DNA from: JAAUQA01 sp036351435
GTDB taxonomy: Bacteria; Pseudomonadota; Gammaproteobacteria; Competibacterales; Competibacteraceae
Reading direction: 5' to 3'
NCBI GenBank assembly: GCA_036351435.1
Contig: JAZBPA010000061.1
Coordinates: 1 to 5,927 of the forward strand
DNA length: 5,927 bases
The first letter of the stretch is position 1. Each line of letters opens with the position of its first letter. Below are positions 1-4,406 of this stretch, piece by piece. The notes under the pieces are model-generated. The model did no database searches. It worked only from the letters and a program-made list of their open reading frames with translations, and had not been told where the DNA came from. A program made the translations under genes and the position numbers.

Positions 1-1051
1 GCACACTGTGCGAGCGCATGAACAGCCACCCCCACAGCAACGACGGCAGGATCACCAATAAAGACACGATTGGATTGAGGTGCGCGTGCAATACTGCGAA
101 TAACAGCGTCGCCGTGACGTTCGCCACCCAGCCCGGAGAGGCGATGACCCCGGTAAGAAAGTTTTCCAACGGTGCTTGGATTGCACAGCGGGTCGCGAAT
201 TGCTGAAACAGCACCGAGACCAGGTAAATCCCCAAACCCAGAGCATAGATGCCGACAGTGTCTACCTTGGTGCCGTCATCAAGCACGAAAAAGGCGAATA
301 AAGGTGGTACCGGTTGCCCCGGAACGGCAGCGAGTTGCAGTTCCAGGTACTTGGCGAGCGTCATCAGAACGCAGAAACCAACCGACCACACTACTGCTTC
401 ATAGACGTCTCGACGCCTTGGCCGGAAGTTCAACCCGTAAGCACTCAAGGACGCATTGGTCCACCGCGTGATAAGAAACGCGATCACCACCAGCGTCAGT
501 AGTGCGATCACCGGGCCAAAATCGAAAAAGCGCGATTCCGCGAGCTTTTGCATCGGCTCAAGAAGCAGGGTGAATACACTGAAGATAGTCAGAATCGCGA
601 CGATGAATCGCCCCGTCGCCGCCCGCTCGCGCTCTTGTTCCGCGCTCCTGGCTAGAAATTCGATTCGTTCGCTGACGTCAGATATCACTACCAGTACGCC
701 AATAGCGCTGCCGGCGTCGCTATCACGCAATAGGTTCGCACGAACACTGAGGTGTCTTTGCGTATCACCTATCCGGACAGTGATATCGGCTGAATGCGGA
801 GAATCTGGATGATAGATCGCCTCAAGTACACAATCGTTAAACGCATCAAGATCTTCCAACGGTAGAAACACTTCCGCAAAGACCTTACCGACCACATCAG
901 TTGCGCGAAGACCGAAGATGGCTTCTGCTTCGAGATTGAGCGAAGTCAGCCGACCCACAGAGTCGACCGTGATGATTCCGTCGCGGATCGAGGCGACGAT
1001 ATCTTCGGTCATGGCGCTCGGTAGCATCGGCTGTTCGTTCAGTTTCGCCAT
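1..1051 (-). CDS. PAS sensor domain fused to a CPBP-like (Rce1/Abi-type) membrane domain, C-terminus cut by window edge
   Basis: I read 350 codons open to the window edge with no stop. Residues 15-130 look like a PAS domain: GIITVDSVGRLTSLNLEAE is a typical PAS start, followed by IFGLRATDVVGK and an end of the type VVISDVSERIEFL. A charged, probably coiled linker (127-147) leads into hydrophobic segments near 149-164, 180-195, 218-233, 264-281, 311-323 and 328-344. The membrane part resembles the CPBP family: a YGLNFRP entry, then QQFATR (283-288) where the family has EExxxR, then FAVLH (318-322) as the FxxxH motif, then GWLFMRS (341-347) resembling the family's closing G-x-x-Y/F-x-R. Active CPBP proteases use the Glu pair and the His, so the Gln-Gln here suggests loss of protease activity or a sensory role. 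The start at 1051 is chosen for GAGGA eight bases upstream; an in-frame ATG at 1066 lacks such a site. The gene lies 43 bases after the pseudouridine synthase gene on the same strand. The PAS call is firm, the CPBP call is by motif only, and ligand and partner are unknown. Confidence 0.8.
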   Translation of the reverse strand, partial: MAKLNEQPMLPSAMTEDIVASIRDGIITVDSVGRLTSLNLEAEAIFGLRATDVVGKVFAEVFLPLEDLDAFNDCVLEAIYHPDSPHSADITVRIGDTQRHLSVRANLLRDSDAGSAIGVLVVISDVSERIEFLARSAEQERERAATGRFIVAILTIFSVFTLLLEPMQKLAESRFFDFGPVIALLTLVVIAFLITRWTNASLSAYGLNFRPRRRDVYEAVVWSVGFCVLMTLAKYLELQLAAVPGQPVPPLFAFFVLDDGTKVDTVGIYALGLGIYLVSVLFQQFATRCAIQAPLENFLTGVIASPGWVANVTATLLFAVLHAHLNPIVSLLVILPSLLWGWLFMRSHSV

Positions 1052-1101
1052 GAATGATGTCCTCATCTATGCGGCAACAGTTTTAGTAAGATAATCATTC
1101 A
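1051..1101 (-). promoter_or_regulatory. Inverted repeat and ribosome binding site linking two minus-strand genes
   Basis: In the minus-strand message the eight bases TGAATGAT (1101-1094) include the TGA stop of the pseudouridine synthase gene. Their exact complement ATCATTCA (1058-1051) ends on the A of the next gene's ATG. The 35-base loop carries the Shine-Dalgarno sequence GAGGA (1064-1060). If the stem forms, it would partly hide the start until a ribosome finishing the upstream gene opens it. This suggests translational coupling. The repeat is seen directly; the function is inferred. Confidence 0.4.
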
Positions 1102-1754
1102 GGGGATGCAGTGTCCCGCAAAATTTGTAACTGCGTGGTGAAGGATGTCGGCAATGGCGCTTCGACGTTGATCACAGCGCCATCGGGAACGACAAATTCA
1201 ATACGCTGAGCGTGTAACATCAGGCGAGAAAAGTGCTTCTGTAGCCGGTTGTCACCATAGCGCGGATCGCCCACCAGCGGATGACCGAGATGAAAAAAGT
1301 GGGCGCGGATTTGATGCCGTCGCCCCGTCAATGGCATGGCCTTTAACAAAGTATACGCGCCGATTCGTTCCTCAATACTGTACTCCGTGAAACTGGGTTT
1401 ACCTCTTACCGGGTCAACGCCGACCCGTCCGGAACCGAATGCACGTAAGGGTTTATCGATAGTGCCGCTATTCTGTTCGAGACGCCCATGTGCGAGCGCC
1501 AGATAAGTTTTTTTTACCGCCCGGTTGGCGAACAGCTCATTTAGATGCCGGTGCATGTCTGTGTTTTTGGCGAACAGGATAACCCCGCTGACCTCCTTAT
1601 CCAGCCGATGTACCACGTACAATTTCTGCCCGATAGATGCCGAAAGAGTAATGAGCAGACTTTCTTTTGTCGCATCCCGTTCGGGAATTGAAGCCAGCCC
1701 CGCTGGTTTATCGACAGCAAGGAGATCGGTAGTTTCAAACAGCGTAACCGGCAT
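1095..1754 (-). CDS. RluA-family pseudouridine synthase
   Basis: This 219-residue protein should convert particular uridines in rRNA or tRNA to pseudouridine in the cytoplasm. It shows the RluA-family landmarks in order: LLAVDKPAGLASIPER (11-26), the catalytic motif HRLDKEVSG (49-57) with D52 as the expected nucleophile, ALAHGRLEQNSGTIDKPL (86-103), GRRHQIRAHF (144-153), GHPLVGDPRYG (157-167) and LMLHA (178-182). There is no N-terminal S4 RNA-binding domain, and the length equals that of E. coli RluA, so it belongs to the short stand-alone group. The usual Thr of HRLDxxTSG is Val here. The start at 1754 is chosen because AAGGG lies seven bases upstream and the homologous part begins right there; the frame stays open to an ATG at 1847, but those extra 31 residues look unlike a synthase. 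Which RNA position it modifies cannot be told, so no symbol is given. It is probably the first gene of an operon with the PAS-CPBP gene. Confidence 0.9.
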   Translation of the reverse strand: MPVTLFETTDLLAVDKPAGLASIPERDATKESLLITLSASIGQKLYVVHRLDKEVSGVILFAKNTDMHRHLNELFANRAVKKTYLALAHGRLEQNSGTIDKPLRAFGSGRVGVDPVRGKPSFTEYSIEERIGAYTLLKAMPLTGRRHQIRAHFFHLGHPLVGDPRYGDNRLQKHFSRLMLHAQRIEFVVPDGAVINVEAPLPTSFTTQLQILRDTASPE

Positions 1755-1850
1755 CTTAAAACCCTTATAAATCATTTGGAAAAAGTCCCTGGCCGATATA
1801 AAACGCTGTTTATTTGATCCAGGTCGTAAAAAAATCAGTACCCACAAGAA

Positions 1851-1880
1851 TTCAGTGTAAGACCGACTACACTCTATAAC
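1851..1880 (+). promoter_or_regulatory. Possible sigma-70 promoter with a dyad in its spacer
   Basis: TATAAC (1875-1880) matches the -10 consensus at five of six bases. A weak -35, TTCAGT (1851-1856), lies 18 bases upstream. The predicted start of transcription, about 1887, falls just before a GGAGG sequence. The spacer is filled by the inverted repeat AGTGTA-N8-TACACT (1854-1873), a position typical of a repressor or MerR-like operator. The weak -35 suggests an activator if the promoter is real. Confidence 0.3.
1854..1873. promoter_or_regulatory. Perfect 6+6 dyad, candidate operator
   Basis: AGTGTA (1854-1859) and TACACT (1868-1873) are exact complements around an eight-base spacer. The dyad lies in the divergent region, about 100 bases ahead of the pseudouridine synthase start and just ahead of the rightward -10 at 1875, so a bound regulator could affect either direction. 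No known regulator family is recognised from it; it is not a good CRP site. Confidence 0.3.
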
Positions 1881-1904
1881 CTATTGAGCGGAGGTCTCTG
1901 TTTG

Positions 1905-1991
1905 ATGGGTAGCGGTTTTGGGTGGAGAACCGCTTGCGCCCTGCTTATAACAATAACCCCCGAAGCTCTGTTTTGCTGGGCCGTATTGTAA
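1905..1991 (+). CDS. Possible 28-residue hydrophobic microprotein or leader peptide
   Basis: An ATG at 1905 opens 28 codons ending in TAA (1989-1991). GGAGG (1890-1894) lies ten bases ahead of the ATG and seven ahead of an adjoining in-frame TTG (1902). After a short Gly-rich start (MGSGFGWRT) the rest is mostly hydrophobic, with TACALLITITPEALF at 9-23 and a Trp-Ala-Val-Leu end, so it could just span or lie on a membrane. The stop codon overlaps the left arm of a terminator-like hairpin (1990-2018). Two readings are possible: a stand-alone small protein gene, or a leader peptide controlling readthrough into yjcH-actP. The codons for ITIT are ATA ACA ATA ACC, with Ile twice as ATA, usually a rare codon in enterobacteria. 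I recognise no family. A chance frame of this length is common, so the case rests on the ordered signals around it. Confidence 0.3.
   Translation: MGSGFGWRTACALLITITPEALFCWAVL
1911..1934 (+). repeat. Hairpin inside the possible small reading frame
   Basis: AGCGGTT (1911-1917) pairs exactly with AACCGCT (1928-1934) around a ten-base loop. It lies within the possible 28-codon frame. CCGCTTGC at 1930-1937 recurs at 2026-2033 within another hairpin, so AGCGG could pair with either copy. This makes alternative folds possible, but none can be demonstrated by eye. Confidence 0.35.
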
Positions 1992-2018
1992 CGGACGCTG
2001 GGATAGTGCCGTTTTTTT
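1990..2018 (+). terminator. Intrinsic terminator-like hairpin ahead of yjcH-actP
   Basis: AACGGAC (1990-1996) pairs with GT-g-CCGTT (2006-2013) with one bulged G, and the stem runs into seven T (2012-2018). It reads rightward, yet no established gene ends here, only the possible 28-codon frame whose TAA overlaps the left arm. It could end a short transcript or act as an attenuator for yjcH-actP. The stem is only moderately strong. Confidence 0.45.
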
Positions 2019-2020
2019 AT

Positions 2021-2037
2021 GCGGGCCGCTTGCCCGC
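2021..2037. repeat. GC-rich perfect hairpin in the yjcH leader
   Basis: GCGGGC (2021-2026) and GCCCGC (2032-2037) pair exactly around CGCTT. It follows the T-run of the preceding terminator-like hairpin by two bases and is not itself followed by T. It would give a very stable stem in RNA from either strand. Its role is unknown. Confidence 0.4.
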
Positions 2038-2059
2038 TCAAGGAACGTCGATCCAAGCG

Positions 2060-2097
2060 GGGTATGCCTTGGCGTAATACCCAAAGATCGGACTTTG
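2060..2097. repeat. Two adjoining small hairpins before the yjcH ribosome binding site
   Basis: GGGTAT (2060-2065) pairs with ATACCC (2077-2082), with GCC-TT-GGC nested in its loop (2066-2073). Sharing the last base, CAAAG (2082-2086) pairs with CTTTG (2093-2097) around ATCGGA. Together with the stems at 1911-1934, 1990-2013 and 2021-2037 they would make a long, heavily folded leader. I do not recognise a known riboswitch class. Confidence 0.3.
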
Positions 2098-2133
2098 ATT
2101 CTGTGAAAAATTACAATTTGAGAGGAGCGTCGT

Positions 2134-2445
2134 ATGTCTCAAGACGAAATGGTAGAGAAGGTTAGAAATAACCCAAAATACCAGGAGTTGATCAGTAAAC
2201 GTTCTCGCTTTGGTTGGATATTGGCCATCATCATGTTGATTATCTATTACAGCTTCATCATGACGATTGCGTTTGCGCCCGGATTATTAGGCAAACCGCT
2301 GGAAGCCGGATCGGTGACCACGGTCGGAATACCCGTCGGTCTAGGCGTGATCCTCTGCGCTTTTACGTTGACCGGTATTTATGTCTTGCGCGCCAATAGC
2401 GAGTTCGATCGGCTGACCCGTGAGATCAAGGAGGATGTTCTGTGA
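2134..2445 (+). CDS. yjcH: DUF485 family inner-membrane protein YjcH
   Basis: This 103-residue protein matches E. coli YjcH in length and pattern. It has a short charged N-terminus with NPKYQELISKRSRFGW (13-28), a first membrane helix near 27-47 ending in IAFAPG (45-50), a second helix near 62-85 starting at GIPVGLGV, and the family's closing stretch GIYVLRANSEFDRL (81-94). DUF485 proteins are encoded directly ahead of acetate-type SSS symporters and are thought to be accessory subunits or partners, but their exact job is not established. The start is supported by GAGGAG (2122-2127) six bases upstream. The stop TGA overlaps the GTG start of actP, which implies translational coupling and near-equal production of the two proteins. 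No clear promoter is visible right before the gene, so transcription may enter through the structured leader. Confidence 0.95.
   Translation: MSQDEMVEKVRNNPKYQELISKRSRFGWILAIIMLIIYYSFIMTIAFAPGLLGKPLEAGSVTTVGIPVGLGVILCAFTLTGIYVLRANSEFDRLTREIKEDVL
2428..2434 (+). promoter_or_regulatory. Strong Shine-Dalgarno sequence fixing the GTG start of actP
   Basis: AAGGAGG is a near-perfect anti-16S match, seven bases ahead of GTG at 2442. It lies within the last codons of yjcH. It decides the GTG start and a four-base overlap (GTGA) with the yjcH stop. Confidence 0.85.
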
Positions 2446-4115
2446 AGAACCTGAAACTAGCCATTTTTCTGGTGTTGGCGGCATTTGCTGCTGTTGCCTA
2501 TGCGGCCGGGCCGGGCATGGGTGAGGTGGACAAGCAACCGCTAAATATAGCGGCTATCATCATGTTTCTGGTTTTTGTATCCGCCACCTTGGGCATTACC
2601 TATTGGGCCGCACAGCGGACCAAAACTGCTAGTGACTTCTATACTGCCGGTGGCGGCATTACCGGTTTTCAAAACGGCTTGGCTATCGCTGGCGACTATA
2701 TGTCCGCCGCGTCTTTTTTGGGGATCTCCGGTTTAGTGTACACCGCCGGTTTCGACGGGCTGATTTATTCGGTCGGTTGGTTAGTCGGCTGGCCCATCAT
2801 CATGTTCCTGATGGCCGAGCAGCTCCGTAACCTGGGCAAATACACTTACGCCGACGTCGCCTCTTATCGGTTGCAACAGACCCCTATCCGGACGCTCGCC
2901 GCTTCCGGCGCGTTAATCGTGGTAATTCTCTATCTCATCGGTCAGATGGTGGGTGCCGGTAAGCTGATCCAACTGTTGTTTGGCTTGCCTTACACCTATG
3001 CGGTGACCGTCGTTGGGGTATTGATCATTCTCTATGTCACTATCGGCGGTATGATCGCAACCACTTGGGTACAGCTCATTAAGGCCTGCTTGCTGTTGGG
3101 TGGTGCGACTTTGATTGCGTTTCTGGCATTGTGGCATTTCGATTTCAGCTTCGAAGAGATGTTTAAACAAGCCACCGAGGTGCACAGTAAGGGCCTTGCC
3201 ATCATGGAACCCGGTGGGTTGGTCAGTAATCCCATTGATGCCATCTCGCTGGGTATTGCGTTGATGTTCGGTACCGCCGGGCTACCGCATATTCTGATGC
3301 GGTTCTTCACCGTGCCTGATGCGCGGCAAGCACGTATCTCGGTGTTCTTCGCGACCGGGTGCATCGGCTATTTCTATATCCTGACCTTTATCATCGGCTT
3401 TAGCGCCATCGTATTGCTCAGCCAGCATCCCGAGTTCTTCCAACGGGGGGCAGACGGCACCTTGTCACTGCTCGGCGGTAATAATATGTCGGCCATCCAT
3501 TTGTCCAATGCGGTCGGTGGGACGCTGTTGCTCGGCTTTATCTCGGCGGTGGCTTTCGCCACGATTTTGGCAGTGGTGTCGGGCTTGACCCTGGCGGGTG
3601 CTTCGGCCATCTCGCATGATCTGTATGCCAGCGTCATTGCCCGTGGTCGCACCACGGAACAACAGGAACTCAGGATTTCCCGGATCGCGACCATCGCTTT
3701 GGGTGTAATCGCTATCTTGTTGGGTATCGCCTTTGAGAAGCAAAACATCGCTTATCTGGTGGGCTTGACCTTTGCTGTGGCGGCCAGCGCTAATTTCCCG
3801 GTGTTGTTCATGTCCATCTACTGGTCCAAACTGACCACCAAAGGCGCGCTCTATGGCGGTTGTATCGGGTTGTTTACGGCGATTACCTTGGTAGTCCTCG
3901 GCCCGACGGTGTGGGTGGATATCTTCGGCTTTAGCAGCCCGATCTTCCCGTCCAAATACCCGGCGCTGTATTCGGTATCGGCGGCGTTCCTCGGCATTTG
4001 GTACTTCTCTAAGAACGATAAGAGTGCCAATGCGCTGGCCGAAATCGAAGCGTTCAAGGCCCAGGATGTCCGTTGTCAAACCGGTATCGGTGCAGAAGGC
4101 GCTGTGAGTCATTAG
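2442..4115 (+). CDS. actP: Cation/acetate symporter ActP (SSS family)
   Basis: This 557-residue inner-membrane permease uses a cation gradient, by family knowledge sodium, to import acetate and similar small carboxylates such as glycolate. It begins with a signal-like peptide, probably cleaved after AYA (19-21), as in E. coli ActP. About thirteen membrane helices follow. Family landmarks are YTAGGGITGFQNGLAIAGDY (67-86), MSAASFLGISG (87-97), QMVGAGKLIQLLFGLPY (168-184), the strict GTAGLPHILMRFFTVPDAR (277-295), GGNNMSAIHLSNAVGG (345-360), FISAVAFATILAVVSGLTLA (366-385) and SHDLYA (391-396). Length and the end (FKAQDVRCQTGIG, 538-550) parallel E. coli ActP (549 residues), so the gene looks intact. 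The start is GTG, set by a strong ribosome binding site. It is the second gene after yjcH with a four-base overlap. No acs gene is visible in the window. A strong terminator follows. The product name is secure; the exact substrate range is inferred. Confidence 0.97.
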   Translation: MKNLKLAIFLVLAAFAAVAYAAGPGMGEVDKQPLNIAAIIMFLVFVSATLGITYWAAQRTKTASDFYTAGGGITGFQNGLAIAGDYMSAASFLGISGLVYTAGFDGLIYSVGWLVGWPIIMFLMAEQLRNLGKYTYADVASYRLQQTPIRTLAASGALIVVILYLIGQMVGAGKLIQLLFGLPYTYAVTVVGVLIILYVTIGGMIATTWVQLIKACLLLGGATLIAFLALWHFDFSFEEMFKQATEVHSKGLAIMEPGGLVSNPIDAISLGIALMFGTAGLPHILMRFFTVPDARQARISVFFATGCIGYFYILTFIIGFSAIVLLSQHPEFFQRGADGTLSLLGGNNMSAIHLSNAVGGTLLLGFISAVAFATILAVVSGLTLAGASAISHDLYASVIARGRTTEQQELRISRIATIALGVIAILLGIAFEKQNIAYLVGLTFAVAASANFPVLFMSIYWSKLTTKGALYGGCIGLFTAITLVVLGPTVWVDIFGFSSPIFPSKYPALYSVSAAFLGIWYFSKNDKSANALAEIEAFKAQDVRCQTGIGAEGAVSH

Positions 4116-4133
4116 GCTCAATGCGCCAGTCTT

Positions 4134-4148
4134 GAAAGCGTCGCTTTC
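4134..4148. repeat. Small hairpin after the actP stop
   Basis: GAAAGC (4134-4139) and GCTTTC (4143-4148) pair exactly around GTC. No T-run follows, so it is probably not a terminator by itself. It sits between the actP stop and the true terminator and might protect the message end. Confidence 0.35.
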
Positions 4149-4157
4149 ACCTTGATC

Positions 4158-4207
4158 AGCCGGCTGTGATGGTTTCTCTCATCAGGGATAATCGCAGCCG
4201 GTTTTTT
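4158..4207 (+). terminator. Strong intrinsic terminator of the yjcH-actP operon
   Basis: Bases 4160-4170 pair with 4191-4201 over eleven positions, with one T-G wobble at 4167/4194 and a GC-rich outer part (CCGGCTG with CAGCCGG). The stem is followed by six T (4202-4207). It starts 45 bases after the actP stop and reads rightward. It should largely separate actP transcription from the DUF294 gene downstream. Confidence 0.9.
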
Positions 4208-4211
4208 CATG

Positions 4212-4364
4212 TTATACCAATTCCTGAAATTCTTGATGTATTGAGCGGATGTGCCGTAAGCAGCACGCCAGGAAGCGTGCGTAGCGAATGTGTGCAGGAC
4301 AGCACACTTGAGCGGCGCTGGCACTCCGGTCGAAATGCATCAGCACTAATGAGAATTGGTATTA
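4212..4364. mobile_element. MITE-like palindromic element with TTA direct repeats
   Basis: TACCAATTC (4215-4223) and its exact complement GAATTGGTA (4353-4361) bound a 147-base core, and TTA flanks both ends (4212-4214 and 4362-4364) like a short target duplication. The inverted repeat continues imperfectly inward: TTGATGTATT (4233-4242) faces the complement of AATGCATCAG (4334-4343). Inside, GGA-GTGCC (4247-4255, one bulged T) pairs with GGCACTCC (4320-4327). Within that stem two perfect hairpins stand side by side, GCACGC/GCGTGC (4263-4280) and GTGTGC/GCACAC (4290-4307), with related loops CAGGAA and AGGACA. There is no transposase frame of useful size, so it would depend on an enzyme elsewhere. 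It lies immediately after the actP terminator and ends about 42 bases before the next start codon. Element status is inferred from one copy only. Confidence 0.5.
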
Positions 4365-4406
4365 GGACACTGGCTACACTCAGGGCATAAGCCCATTACA
4401 CAACCC
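4365..4406 (+). other. Short leader of the DUF294 gene
   Basis: Between the repeat element and the ATG at 4407 there is a small hairpin GGGC-ATAA-GCCC (4383-4394) and a -10-like TACACT (4375-4380) without a matching -35. No purine-rich ribosome binding site is seen. Transcription may therefore start inside the repeat element, or weakly here. Confidence 0.25.

Noticed and set aside
18..812. Several plus-strand frames of 60-118 codons
   Set aside because: They all lie opposite the open PAS-CPBP frame, which has real domain content. Their products are rich in Arg and Ser and look like antisense readings.
1755..1847. N-terminal extension of the pseudouridine synthase to an ATG at 1847
   Set aside because: The 31 extra residues show no family similarity, and the internal start at 1754 has a proper ribosome binding site.
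2102..2117. TGTGA followed by TTACA near yjcH as a possible CRP site
   Set aside because: The spacing is four bases rather than six and the second half is imperfect. It is also too close to the start codon to act as an activator site.
2089..2117. CGGACT-N17-TACAAT as the yjcH promoter
   Set aside because: The -10 is fair, but the -35 matches at only three of six bases, and transcription would begin within the Shine-Dalgarno sequence.
3465..4121. A 218-codon minus-strand frame opposite the end of actP
   Set aside because: It lies entirely opposite a well-matched symporter gene, its product is charged and low in recognisable motifs, and it is explained by the codon pattern of actP.
1882..4249. 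TATTGAGCGGA shared by 1882-1892 and 4239-4249, plus further TTGAGCGG at 4308-4315 and its complement at 2034-2041
   Set aside because: It could hint at a second remnant of the repeat element near 1880-2040, but similarity stops after about 14 bases and no TACCAATTC end is present there. Some 11-base matches are expected by chance in a window this long.
4166..4390. A 74-codon plus-strand frame spanning the terminator and the repeat element
   Set aside because: It begins inside the actP terminator stem and crosses all palindromes of the MITE-like element. No ribosome binding site or protein pattern is visible.
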